Shown in pieces: positions 28,974 through 37,659 of a stretch of DNA of 64,000 bases. Both the position numbers and the translations under genes were made by a program. Origin of the DNA: Paenibacillus polymyxa (GTDB taxonomy: Bacteria > Bacillota > Bacilli > Paenibacillales > Paenibacillaceae). Position 1 is the first letter of the stretch, and each line of letters begins with the position of its first letter. The stretch covers positions 51,492 to 115,491 of the forward strand of contig NZ_JAGGNR010000002.1 of NCBI RefSeq assembly GCF_018614975.1, read 5' to 3'. The notes below the pieces were generated by a model. It did no database searches, had not been told where the DNA came from, and worked only from the letters and a program-made list of their open reading frames with translations.

Positions 28974-28986
28974 AATAATATTTCTA

Positions 28987-29325
28987 TCATTTCCTACGAT
29001 CCATAAGTATGCTACCCGGGGAGAGATTAGATTCATACGCACTACGCTGAGTTGCCGCTTGCCTACGATTATACAACCATTCCTGAGCTTCGAGGCGGAG
29101 TGTTTCCATTCTCCCCAGTATAGTTGGATCCAATTCCAGTACTCGTTTAATTCTATTCTTTTGATTTTCAGTAGATACTTCTTTATTTAGTAACGCCACA
29201 TTAATGAGATCAATAATGGATTGTCTCTTTGTAATAAACTCTTCTATTTCCTCGTAAGAGCATATTTCGATACTATCCATAAATGAAATGGTTAACTCTT
29301 CTAATTGTTCGATATAATTATCCAT
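28987..29325 (-). CDS. fliT: FliT-like flagellar chaperone
   Basis: Small all-helical protein of 112 residues, called mainly from its place directly after fliS and its size; FliT sequences are poorly conserved. The first 55 residues have the helix pattern of the family (MDNYIEQLEELTISFMDS). In other bacteria FliT is the export chaperone of the filament cap FliD. The ATG at 29325 overlaps the fliS end by 8 bases. Confidence 0.7.
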   Translation of the reverse strand: MDNYIEQLEELTISFMDSIEICSYEEIEEFITKRQSIIDLINVALLNKEVSTENQKNRIKRVLELDPTILGRMETLRLEAQEWLYNRRQAATQRSAYESNLSPGSILMDRRK

Positions 29326-29710
29326 TAGCAGTTTCCGCTTGACCTAATGCTATTTTATTGGCCTGAATCCAAGTCTCACGTAACTCAACTAAATAACTTA
29401 AAGCTTCTTCTATTTTTTGTTGATCTTTACGTATATTCGCCTCAATAAGCAGATAGTTGGTGTATTCATAAAGAGAGTACAAATTCTTTGATATTTCATA
29501 ATCAAAATTAAGCGTGCCCATCAATTCACTGACAATAGATTGAGCTTTACCAAGATTGGTACTTGTCTTTTCATGATCATGTTGCTGCAGGCCTTGGAGC
29601 GCAGTTTTGATAAACCTTATAGCACCATCATACAGCATAACAACAAGTTGGGCTGGAGTTGAAGTTTGGACTGCTGATTGCTTGTATTTATTGTAAGGAG
29701 AATTAATCAA
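29318..29710 (-). CDS. fliS: Flagellin export chaperone FliS
   Basis: Four-helix chaperone that holds flagellin unfolded for type III export. Family marks are SPYNKYKQSAVQTSTPAQLVVMLYDGA at the N-terminus (split by SAVQT) and helices with LYEYTNYLL. The frame opens at GTG 29719, but AGAGG is flush against it; TTG 29710 has the correct spacing of about seven, gives the usual start MINSPY and 130 residues. It lies directly after fliD. Confidence 0.92.
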   Translation of the reverse strand: MINSPYNKYKQSAVQTSTPAQLVVMLYDGAIRFIKTALQGLQQHDHEKTSTNLGKAQSIVSELMGTLNFDYEISKNLYSLYEYTNYLLIEANIRKDQQKIEEALSYLVELRETWIQANKIALGQAETANG

Positions 29711-29725
29711 TTCGCTCACCTCTAA

Positions 29726-31561
29726 CTATGAATTCGAGCCCAGACTTGATAACAAACTGGAAGACTGGGAATTTAATTTGCTAATTGCCTGTTCCATTGC
29801 AGTAAATTGTTTGTAATATCTATTTTCAGCAATAGTAAGATTTTTCAGCATTGTATCCATACGGCTATCATATGACTTTAGTTCACGTCCCATAACACTC
29901 TCAGGTTTATAAGCTCCTGTTACTGAACCGGAAAAACGGTCAGTACCCGCACGGTCAGAGATCATATTGATTGAACTACTAACTTTCTCAGCGAGCTTAT
30001 CAAAAATCCCCGTAGAAGGAGAACTTACTGGCCCTTGAAATAGATCCAATATTTTTTGAGGATTATCAGAGATGGCCTTCTTCAATTTAGACTCATCCAG
30101 TATAAGTTTACCTTCATCATAATACTTACCCGTTGTTATCCCCATAGCACTAAGATCACCCAAATTTGCGGTGATGATCATCCTCATCTGCGAAACCGTC
30201 GATGTCAAAATATCATCATTTTTCAGCAAACCACTTTGTGATTTTTCTGTCCAGGCTTTGATATCAGCGTCTTTCATTTCCTTCTTTTGCTCATCTGTAA
30301 GTGGTGCAAAATTACGATATTTAGCTTCACTCGTTTTGGTATTCAATGTACTGAGTAAAGAATTATAATCTTCAATGAATCCTTTAACAGTTTCCAAAAC
30401 ATTATCTGGATTTCTCTGAGTTGTTATATTAACGGTCTCCCCAGATGGGGTCGTTGAGAGCAAATTGAATGTAATTCCATTTAATATGAAGTTGTTGCTA
30501 TCTTTCTCAACATCTATTCCGTTAATATTTAATTTTGCATTTTCACCCGATTTGAAATTTTGCTCACCTTTAAACAGCGCCAGTAACGTATTATCACCTG
30601 TATCGGTTCCAAGTTTAATTGGAGTTCCATCTTTGGAGGTTAAGACTAGTTTCCCAGACTTCTCATCAAAACTTGCTGTTGCATTTGCACCTGTACGAGC
30701 CGAGATTTCTGTTATAACATCAGCGATGGATTTAGAACCTGCAAAGCTGAAAGTTTCATTGTTAATTTTGAGAGAAAAAGGTTCAGCGGCTCCAGTCAGG
30801 TCAGATAATTTAGTGCTTCCCAAAAAACCTGAACCCGCGCCATTGGTCTCGATAACTGTTTTATTAGTTGGTGTACCACCAAATAAATTAATAACAGAAT
30901 TTGAACCAGTATTACCTCCGATATCTACCTTACCAGCAGGGCCACTTGTCTTAGAACGAATGATCAACTGGCCTGTTAATTCGTCATAACTTGCATTGAC
31001 ATTCGCTTTGGTATTAGAGTTAATTGTAGAAATCATACTTGAAATTGATGTAAGACCATTGAATAATGGCTTTCCATTATCATCTTTGAAACTTACACCA
31101 TTGATGACTAGATCGAAACCTTTATCAAGATAATCCTTACGGTCAGTTTCACTCATCCCTGCTAAATTAACACCGTCAACTTCTGCAAGAGTAGAAGTAC
31201 CTTTATAAGTCTTATCCGTACCTGTAGTTTGCACGGTAGCACTTGTTGCAAGTTTTGATATTTGTACTTTCATATCAATCCCATTTGCATCAGCAGTGGC
31301 GTCTGCTTTAAGTGCATCCGTATTCCCCGTTACAACAGCTTTATTCGCGTTCAGTGCTGAATCCTTACCATACTTGTCCGTTAGTTTATTAAAACGGAAA
31401 TCATAGAGCTTGCTATTTATCTCCCGATAGCTGTCACGCTTCCATTCTACCAATTGTTTATTTTGGGTAATTTTATCGTACGAAGCACGTTTTGCAGTCA
31501 TCATACTTTTCACAAGACTATCTATATCCATACCTGAAAAACCATTAATACGAGTCACCAT
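29726..31561 (-). CDS. fliD: Flagellar filament cap FliD (HAP2)
   Basis: Forms the cap at the filament tip under which flagellin assembles. 611 residues; the N-terminal part MVTRINGFSGMDIDSLVKSM is characteristic, and the C-terminus has the family's coiled coil (NLTIAENRYYKQFTAMEQAI). The central part (about 100-350) holds two repeats of the FliD type (ANVNASYDELTGQL and ANATASFDEKSGKL). ATG 31561 sits behind AAGGGGG. Confidence 0.95.
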   Translation of the reverse strand: MVTRINGFSGMDIDSLVKSMMTAKRASYDKITQNKQLVEWKRDSYREINSKLYDFRFNKLTDKYGKDSALNANKAVVTGNTDALKADATADANGIDMKVQISKLATSATVQTTGTDKTYKGTSTLAEVDGVNLAGMSETDRKDYLDKGFDLVINGVSFKDDNGKPLFNGLTSISSMISTINSNTKANVNASYDELTGQLIIRSKTSGPAGKVDIGGNTGSNSVINLFGGTPTNKTVIETNGAGSGFLGSTKLSDLTGAAEPFSLKINNETFSFAGSKSIADVITEISARTGANATASFDEKSGKLVLTSKDGTPIKLGTDTGDNTLLALFKGEQNFKSGENAKLNINGIDVEKDSNNFILNGITFNLLSTTPSGETVNITTQRNPDNVLETVKGFIEDYNSLLSTLNTKTSEAKYRNFAPLTDEQKKEMKDADIKAWTEKSQSGLLKNDDILTSTVSQMRMIITANLGDLSAMGITTGKYYDEGKLILDESKLKKAISDNPQKILDLFQGPVSSPSTGIFDKLAEKVSSSINMISDRAGTDRFSGSVTGAYKPESVMGRELKSYDSRMDTMLKNLTIAENRYYKQFTAMEQAISKLNSQSSSLLSSLGSNS

Positions 31562-31582
31562 AATCACTTTTCCCCCTTAGAT

Positions 31583-31957
31583 TCAGATTTTTTCATCAAT
31601 AAGAATACCAGCAATTTCCATCATTTTAGCTACTAAGTCTAGCGTTTTTTCAGGTGGGATCTCACGAATTAACTCTCCAGTTTCTCTGTTCAATACTTTC
31701 ACCATAATATCATGTGTCTTTTCGTGAACACTAATTTCCAACGAAGTTTGTGGCCCTTCTAAAGACTTGATTGCCCGCTCTATTGTTTTAACAAGTTGTT
31801 CATTCACTACAGAATTCTGAACCACTGAGGTCTTCAATTCTTTAGGGTTAGAGACCGAAGGACCCGATTGTGCAGTCAACGAATGCTGATCGTTGTATTC
31901 AGAGTTATGCTGTCTGCTTATAGTAGTATTTGCCGTTAATGATAATTCTATATTCAT
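31583..31957 (-). CDS. flaG: FlaG family protein
   Basis: 124 residues. The second half is the FlaG domain: SLEISVHEKTHDIMVKVLNR and GELIREIPPEKTLDLVAKM. The first 60 residues are Ser/Thr/Asn-rich and variable. The function is not firmly known; loss changes filament length in some bacteria. GGAGG precedes ATG 31957. Located between maf and fliD as in other Bacillales (yvyC). Confidence 0.9.
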   Translation of the reverse strand: MNIELSLTANTTISRQHNSEYNDQHSLTAQSGPSVSNPKELKTSVVQNSVVNEQLVKTIERAIKSLEGPQTSLEISVHEKTHDIMVKVLNRETGELIREIPPEKTLDLVAKMMEIAGILIDEKI

Positions 31958-32048
31958 GAATGCCCGCCTCCACAATAATTAATGTTATTATGTTTATCTT
32001 ATCGGTATATTCTCAAAGTTCCATTAGGTAATTTTTGTATACTCCCCT

Positions 32049-33857
32049 TTATTCAATCTCCAATTGGTTTTCTAACACTGTTATAATTTCCGAGAGAACA
32101 AGTAGGCTTGTTTTCACAAATTCGATTTGAATTTCCCTGTTCTTGCTTAAATTATCTGCTGATAGGAATTGCTCTATCTCGAACAATCTCCACACACTAG
32201 TAATCAAAACGGCTTGTAAATTATGACGTAAAAGCCAGTTACTCATTAGCTCTCCAAAGAGAACATCAGTCTTTTCTAATATTTTTAACGACTTCAAAAG
32301 TTGAGATTGAGAACGTTGTTTGTGAATGACTAGTTGTTGGAGATTTCTAAGTTGTTTTTTTAATTTCATTTCTTTTTCTTTGAAATTCCCCAATTCTCCC
32401 TTTAAGCTATTTTTAATTTGGTTAATATCTACAGAATAATTATTAATTCCCTTTAACTCCTGAGAAACGTTCAATAAGTAAGAACTGGGGCCACAATATT
32501 GGTCATACACTTCTTTCAAACTCATCTGCGATGTATGATTGATCAAAGCCCCACCTTCTGTTGCATTAATAACATTTAGCTGTTTTGTATATATTTCTGT
32601 TTCAAACCAATTACGGAATGCATTCCATGTGTCAGTTGTCGCAACATCGCCGCCACTATACCCTTTTGTAAACACTTTCTTGGCCACACCATCAGCGCTT
32701 ATAGGTTTCTGATCATAAATAGTATTGCTGGCATGAGTTTCCGCCAAAGAATTTCCATATGCAAGATCCTGTCCAACAAGAACAATAGGCGAAGCTCCTA
32801 GATGCTCAGCAAATCCAAAAGCAATATGTGCACAAGATAATCCAATGCTAATTGAATTATCCTGCGTTAGATTTAACATTTCTTTAAGCCAGTTATACTC
32901 TCCAACGTTTTCACGAATTGGAATAATCACTTCGCCTTTAAATTCTTCGAATATTTCCGGATAAACTAGTAGGGGGGCAACTAATGTAACTTCAGATGGA
33001 TATGACTTATCCTTATAAAAATAGGAATAGGTTAATTCACCTCTTTCAATTGAGCAGATAAAGTCAGGTACAATCCCTTCTTTACACAATCTGTCAGCAA
33101 TCGTATCAACCGCAACAATAACTGCCTTACCTATAAATTTTCTCAATTCTTTTATATTTTTATTAAGTGACGGGCCAGCTGCTACAACAATAGCAGGCAT
33201 ATCTTTAAACAAATCTTTTAATTGAGAAACATCCTTCGAACGCGCGAGATTTTTAACATTTAACATATTTTGTTTGAATCCTAGTAAACTATCGTCTACA
33301 GAGTTTCCATACAATGTCGTTTTATATTGAGCCACTTCTTTAATTTGTTTAACAACTAAAATACAAGAATCGACATCAAAATCCCGGTAATAAGTGGTGA
33401 AATAAAATTTAATGTTTTTAAGATAAAAAATCAGACTGGTAGAGAACATACGTTCCAAAAACATAGGCATACTGCTCAAATCATCAGCAAAAAGAATCAC
33501 GTTCGAAAATTGGATAAAAGAAAGCTCTTCTTCGTTCAGAACGTGATTAAAAAATGAGAAACTCGGTTCTATAATGATCAGAAAAGACTCTTTGCTCATA
33601 CTTTGAATTAATTGCTTAAGTTCTGAAACTGAGTATAGACCTATAGCAAAGATGAGTTCTTTCTTTAATACATTTGGTAAAAAGGTAGCATCAAAGCTAT
33701 TCTTCAAATATATTATTTGGTTATTCACTTCAATTAGATCCCCTTTATCCGGATCTTTCTCATAGAGGTTAAAAGAAATATCATTGTTTTTGGGCTCACC
33801 AATCCAATGTAACTTGTTCATAGATAAAATATTAATATTTTCTTCAATTAATTTCAC
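32049..33857 (-). CDS. Maf motility-associated flagellin glycosyltransferase
   Basis: 602 residues of the Maf family (MptE-like/DUF115 domain), which transfers nonulosonic acids from CMP onto Ser/Thr of flagellin before export. The core lies at residues about 220-430: AIVVAAGPSLNKNIKELRK, then IVPDFICSIERG, and LVGQDLAYGNSLAETHAS. GTG 33857 with AAGGAG eight bases before it sets the start. It is placed directly behind the hag terminator, with the sugar operon a few genes downstream, which makes it the natural user of the CMP-sugar (inference). Its own promoter was not found; readthrough from hag is possible. Confidence 0.9.
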   Translation of the reverse strand: MKLIEENINILSMNKLHWIGEPKNNDISFNLYEKDPDKGDLIEVNNQIIYLKNSFDATFLPNVLKKELIFAIGLYSVSELKQLIQSMSKESFLIIIEPSFSFFNHVLNEEELSFIQFSNVILFADDLSSMPMFLERMFSTSLIFYLKNIKFYFTTYYRDFDVDSCILVVKQIKEVAQYKTTLYGNSVDDSLLGFKQNMLNVKNLARSKDVSQLKDLFKDMPAIVVAAGPSLNKNIKELRKFIGKAVIVAVDTIADRLCKEGIVPDFICSIERGELTYSYFYKDKSYPSEVTLVAPLLVYPEIFEEFKGEVIIPIRENVGEYNWLKEMLNLTQDNSISIGLSCAHIAFGFAEHLGASPIVLVGQDLAYGNSLAETHASNTIYDQKPISADGVAKKVFTKGYSGGDVATTDTWNAFRNWFETEIYTKQLNVINATEGGALINHTSQMSLKEVYDQYCGPSSYLLNVSQELKGINNYSVDINQIKNSLKGELGNFKEKEMKLKKQLRNLQQLVIHKQRSQSQLLKSLKILEKTDVLFGELMSNWLLRHNLQAVLITSVWRLFEIEQFLSADNLSKNREIQIEFVKTSLLVLSEIITVLENQLEIE

Positions 33858-33910
33858 TGCATTTTCTCCTTAATTGCATATTTAAAAATAACCCATTATA
33901 TATCAAACTA

Positions 33911-33940
33911 TAAAAATAAAGCCCCACAGAAAGTGGGGCA
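33911..33940 (-). terminator. Terminator of hag
   Basis: The minus strand reads GCCCCAC, TTTC loop, TGTGGGGC, then TTTATTTTT. It may act as an attenuator for maf and downstream genes. Confidence 0.9.
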
Positions 33941-33965
33941 CATGTATTGAATGAGCTTAAACAAA

Positions 33966-35201
33966 TTATCTAAGCAGTTGAAGCACGCCTTGTGGTTGTT
34001 GATTAGCTTGAGCCAACATAGCTTGGGAAGCTTGTGCCAAAATGTTATTTTTGGTTTGTTCCATCATTTCTTTAGCCATGTCAACGTCACGGATACGTGA
34101 TTCAGCTGCAGTCAAGTTCTCGGAAGCTGTTCCCAAGTTATTGATTGTGTGCTCCAAACGGTTTTGTACAGCACCCAGTTTAGAACGTTCAGTGGATACT
34201 TTTTGTGTTGCTACGTCAATGACTTTAATAGCGACATCAGCTTGAGCTTGAGTAGAAATTTGCAACCCTTTTACACCCAATGCTGAAGTACCCATATCAT
34301 TAATTGAAAGGTTCATTGATTGGCCTGTGTTTGCACCAATTTGGAATGTTGCCGTTCCATCGGTACGAACGTTAGCAGCTGCTGTTGTCTCAGTGAACGA
34401 AGAGAGTGCATTCGTAGCAGAAGTACGAGCATTACCACTTGAATCTTTAACGGAAATTGTGAGTCCATTTACCGCGCCAGTTGTTCCTGTAGTACCTGCT
34501 GTGACAACAAGTTTACCTGCACTAATAGTAAGTGCAGAATCAGCACCATCCAAATCAGCAATGTCTGAAGTACTAGTTACTGTGATATCCGTGTTAACAG
34601 TCGTGCCATCCTTAACATAAGATACAGTAATCGTGTCGCCACTCTTGATTCCAAGGCTGTTACCATTTTTATCAGTAAGATTAGTTAAAAGCGTAGTATC
34701 CGCAGTTAAAGCAGCACCTGCAGAGTTTTTAATAGCAGCATTCTCATTAATGTTTGCTACAGCAGTATTAACTGCACTACCCATGGAACCATCAAGCAGG
34801 TTTTTAGTATTGAATTGAGTAGTCGATTGGATACGATCGATCTCTTTATTCAATTGATCCATCTCATCTTGCAGGTTTTTACGGTCGCCAGAAGTATTCG
34901 TATCGTTACCCGATTGAACTGCGAGTTCGCGCATACGTTGCAGGATGGAGTGAGTTTCGTTCAGTGCACCCTCAGCAGTTTGGATCAAAGAGATACCATC
35001 TTGCGAGTTACGGGATGCTTGATCCAAACCACGGATTTGACCGCGCATTTTTTCGGAAATTGCCAATCCAGCAGCATCGTCACCAGCACGGTTGATGCGA
35101 AGACCAGAAGACAACTTCTCGATGTTTTTGTTCGTGTTAGTAGTGTTAGTAGACAGTTGACGGTGAGTGTTCAACGCCGCGATATTGTGATTAATAATCA
35201 T
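33966..35201 (-). CDS. hag: Flagellin
   Basis: Filament subunit, 411 residues. The conserved N-terminal D0/D1 region starts MIINHNIAALNTHRQL and contains LSSGLRINRAGDDAAGLAIS; the C-terminal D1/D0 region ends MLAQANQQPQGVLQLLR. The central part (about 160-310) is Ser/Thr-rich and variable, the likely surface and glycosylation target of Maf. ATG 35201 has GGGAGG at 35211-35216. It is a single gene with a sigma-D promoter and CsrA-type leader sites. Confidence 0.98.
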   Translation of the reverse strand: MIINHNIAALNTHRQLSTNTTNTNKNIEKLSSGLRINRAGDDAAGLAISEKMRGQIRGLDQASRNSQDGISLIQTAEGALNETHSILQRMRELAVQSGNDTNTSGDRKNLQDEMDQLNKEIDRIQSTTQFNTKNLLDGSMGSAVNTAVANINENAAIKNSAGAALTADTTLLTNLTDKNGNSLGIKSGDTITVSYVKDGTTVNTDITVTSTSDIADLDGADSALTISAGKLVVTAGTTGTTGAVNGLTISVKDSSGNARTSATNALSSFTETTAAANVRTDGTATFQIGANTGQSMNLSINDMGTSALGVKGLQISTQAQADVAIKVIDVATQKVSTERSKLGAVQNRLEHTINNLGTASENLTAAESRIRDVDMAKEMMEQTKNNILAQASQAMLAQANQQPQGVLQLLR

Positions 35202-35210
35202 TTGATATTT

Positions 35211-35246
35211 CCTCCCTGAAAATAAGTTAGTTCCACATCCTTGTGG
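35211..35246 (-). promoter_or_regulatory. CsrA binding sites in the hag leader
   Basis: At 35233-35246 the minus strand reads CCACAAGGATGTGG, a 5-bp stem with AGGA in the loop, matching the ideal CsrA target ACAAGGAUGU. A second GGA (CAGGGAGGAAAT) overlaps the ribosome binding site 17 bases downstream. This two-site layout is how CsrA blocks hag translation in Bacillus subtilis. Confidence 0.85.
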
Positions 35247-35299
35247 TAAACGCCGCGACATTAAGGTCGGCCGCCCTGCCGAAGCAGCGTCTAAATAAT

Positions 35300-35327
35300 A
35301 TATCGACAGGAGAGGAGCAACTGTTTA
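35300..35327 (-). promoter_or_regulatory. Sigma-D promoter of hag
   Basis: Minus strand: -35 TAAA (35324-35327), 16-bp spacer, -10 GTCGATAT (35300-35307) against consensus GCCGATAT. The transcript would start near 35292, giving a 90-base leader that also contains a CTGC-TTCG-GCAG hairpin. Confidence 0.85.
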
Positions 35328-35345
35328 TAGCAAATTGGAATTTTT

Positions 35346-35591
35346 TTATTCTTTTTTAGTACTATCGTTTCGCAAGCGTTCCATAAACGCTTCAACGTTG
35401 GCTGCTAGAGGTGTTGCAGACTCACGATTTGCTTCCTGAATGGATGTATAAATCTCCTGTCGGAATATATCAATATGCTTGGGTGCAGAGATACCTATTC
35501 GAACCGTATCACCTTCTACAGCAAGTACAGTCACCTCAATATGATCCTGGATGACGATGGACTCTCCCTTTTTACGTGATAGTACCAGCAT
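35346..35591 (-). CDS. csrA: Translational regulator CsrA
   Basis: RNA-binding dimer of 81 residues that represses flagellin translation. The start [16 protein letters not shown] and the [16 protein letters not shown] segment with the RNA-contacting Arg are conserved. It lies four bases after fliW, its protein antagonist, and directly upstream of its target hag. Confidence 0.97.
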   Translation of the reverse strand: MLVLSRKKGESIVIQDHIEVTVLAVEGDTVRIGISAPKHIDIFRQEIYTSIQEANRESATPLAANVEAFMERLRNDSTKKE

Positions 35592-35594
35592 ATG

Positions 35595-36041
35595 TCAAAC
35601 GCCACCTTTCTCTGATTTCGCTTCATCTTCTGCCCAGATAAGATGACGTGTATCGTAGCTGGTTTGATGGAGTACAACCTGCTTGCCCACCCGGTGTTCG
35701 GGATTAAGTACAACAGGTGCAAGAAGGTTCATGGTAGATTTATTCGTTTGGGAATGGATTGTAACCATAGAGTACACTGATACTTGGTCAATGATTCCCA
35801 TCTCTTCCTTGTCTATCTCGCTCAGCTCAAAACTATAATCGGACACAAACGTAAATGGACTTACCAACAAGAACGATAAATTCGGCTCTCGTACGGACTG
35901 TAAATAAATGAACGGCGTTTCTTCCCACGGAATTAACGCAAACTCTGTCTCTTCTTCAAATCCAGGCAAACCTTTGGGAAACTGATATACGTCTTCTCCA
36001 CTAATCTCTACTTCTCCCCACGTACTTGTATGAATAATAAT
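35595..36041 (-). CDS. fliW: Flagellar assembly factor FliW, probable AUU start
   Basis: Binds CsrA and flagellin in turn, so that flagellin translation follows export. The family core is seen in VYQFPKGLPGFEEETEFALIP (split after GLPG) and FLLVSPF. The frame opens at TTG 36077, but that codon lies in the T tract of a terminator. A strong AAGGAGG (36050-36056) lies downstream of it, eight bases before ATT 36041, and no ATG, GTG or TTG follows at the right place. AUU is therefore the likely start (148 residues). The neighbour csrA is cotranscribed. Confidence 0.85.
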   Translation of the reverse strand: MIIHTSTWGEVEISGEDVYQFPKGLPGFEEETEFALIPWEETPFIYLQSVREPNLSFLLVSPFTFVSDYSFELSEIDKEEMGIIDQVSVYSMVTIHSQTNKSTMNLLAPVVLNPEHRVGKQVVLHQTSYDTRHLIWAEDEAKSEKGGV

Positions 36042-36074
36042 AACGAACGCCTCCTTGGCGAATAATAAATTATA

Positions 36075-36120
36075 CAAAAAGAGCCATAGAGGGCTGCATC
36101 CGAGACCGTCTATAGCTCTA
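36075..36120 (-). terminator. Terminator between the DUF6470 gene and fliW
   Basis: The minus strand pairs AGAGCTATAGAC with a partner ending CTCTATGGCTCT, then TTTTTG. A TATAAT hexamer follows at once (36068-36073) but has no clear -35. Confidence 0.7.
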
Positions 36121-36129
36121 CATTATAAC

Positions 36130-36699
36130 TCACAACCCCACATCTATGGCAGGTGGAGTGTATTGAACTGATGCATATTGTTTCACATAGATATCCAACT
36201 TACCTCTTTGATACTCAATTTCCGGTTTATTCACTACAACATTCATTTCGGAGACAGCTGATTCATAACTGATATCTGGCGGCCTTGTATCAATTTGAAT
36301 ATCTACGTTATCAAATGATGCAGGAGTCCTTGTTTCTGGAAAAGGCTTTGGTTGCCAATCCATACCAATAATATTAGCTATCGTATTGCTCGGTTTATGA
36401 ATAGCAGCCAACTGATTTCCCTGTTGAACGCGTTCAGCCATGTTTTGCAAAAACTGTTGTTCAATGCCTGAGTAAATTCGGGCATTCAGGTCAATCATAT
36501 TGCCACCATTGTAGGCAGAGAAAGCCTTGCTCTGATCTACATGAAGAGTGATTGGGTGACTCTCCACTGTAAGCTTGGCAGGTTTAGTGTTTAGCTGAAC
36601 TTCTGCCTTAGGCTGACGAATAGAGTACTGACCAGGATTAGTCTCCATATTTAGGATAGAAGGTGTAGTTCTAATCTGAACTACAGGAAGCGTCTTCAT
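36130..36699 (-). CDS. DUF6470 family protein (YviE-like)
   Basis: 189 residues with no signal peptide. The family is known only from its place between flgL and fliW in Bacillales; yviE of Bacillus subtilis occupies the same position. Visible: alternating beta-like segments (VQIRTTPSILNMETNPG, AEVQLNTKPAKLTVES, VDIQIDTRPPDISYES). No catalytic motif. Cotranscription with flgK-flgL is likely, as only 15 bp separate it from flgL. Confidence 0.85.
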   Translation of the reverse strand: MKTLPVVQIRTTPSILNMETNPGQYSIRQPKAEVQLNTKPAKLTVESHPITLHVDQSKAFSAYNGGNMIDLNARIYSGIEQQFLQNMAERVQQGNQLAAIHKPSNTIANIIGMDWQPKPFPETRTPASFDNVDIQIDTRPPDISYESAVSEMNVVVNKPEIEYQRGKLDIYVKQYASVQYTPPAIDVGL

Positions 36700-36714
36700 G
36701 ATTTAGATCCCCCT

Positions 36715-37635
36715 TTATCTAAGGAAATCCACCAAAGATGGAGAGATAATTTTTGCACCTGCAGACAAAGAAGCATTGTAGATATTTTCCTGAATTTTAG
36801 ATTGAATGGATAACTCTGCATAATCTGCATCCTCAACCTTAGATTGAAGATCAGTTAAGTTAATGCCTAGATCATCCAATCTTCCCATCATCAGATCAAC
36901 ACGATTCGTCTTTGCACCAATTTCAGAGCGGATTGCCAGCATTTTGTCCATCCGACTGTCAATGTTGTCAAGTTGATTTGAAAGTTCCTTCTGGTCGCCA
37001 TCCGACAATGCTTTCATAATTGTATTCATAACAACAAATAAATTGTCATCTTCTGTACCTGTACCAAACACCTCATTACCATCCACGTTAATTGGTAATT
37101 GTACACTCTCACCAACAATAAAATTAACCTTACCTTTATCCGTTACAACAGAAGCAGCATTGGTTGTGTCGAAAGAGCCATCTGGATTAGAAGGGAAATC
37201 ATAAGGCTTAATATCATAGGTCTCGCCATTAAAAATATATTTTCCGTTCAGTTTACTGTTGGATATATCCACAAGCTGTTCCTTAAGTTGTTGTACTTCT
37301 TCATTGATACTATCCAATGCCGATTGAGGGTTTGTTCCCGTAGAAGCTTGCACCGTTAACTCACGAAGACGTTGCATTACGTTTCCAGCCTGATTCAAAA
37401 CAGTGTCATTGAATTCCAGCCAAGAAACTGCACTATCCACGTTTTTCTGATATTGCTCATTAGAGGACAATTCTGCACGATAGCGAAGGGAATAGGTGAT
37501 CCCTACAGGGTCATCAGAAGGCTTGTTTATTTTCCTGCCTGTCGCTAACTGAGTCTGGGTATTATTCATCTGTTGCGCATTCCGGTTCAAGTTCAAAAGC
37601 AGTTGCGAACTCAACATATTATTAGTAATTCTCAT
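36715..37635 (-). CDS. flgL: Hook-filament junction protein FlgL (HAP3)
   Basis: 306 residues, flagellin-like ends: MRITNNMLSSQLLLNLN at the N-terminus and the helical C-terminus LSIQSKIQENIYNASLSAGA. It joins the filament to FlgK. It lies directly after flgK. Confidence 0.95.
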   Translation of the reverse strand: MRITNNMLSSQLLLNLNRNAQQMNNTQTQLATGRKINKPSDDPVGITYSLRYRAELSSNEQYQKNVDSAVSWLEFNDTVLNQAGNVMQRLRELTVQASTGTNPQSALDSINEEVQQLKEQLVDISNSKLNGKYIFNGETYDIKPYDFPSNPDGSFDTTNAASVVTDKGKVNFIVGESVQLPINVDGNEVFGTGTEDDNLFVVMNTIMKALSDGDQKELSNQLDNIDSRMDKMLAIRSEIGAKTNRVDLMMGRLDDLGINLTDLQSKVEDADYAELSIQSKIQENIYNASLSAGAKIISPSLVDFLR

Positions 37636-37659
37636 AATAGATGCTTACTCCTTCCTTAA

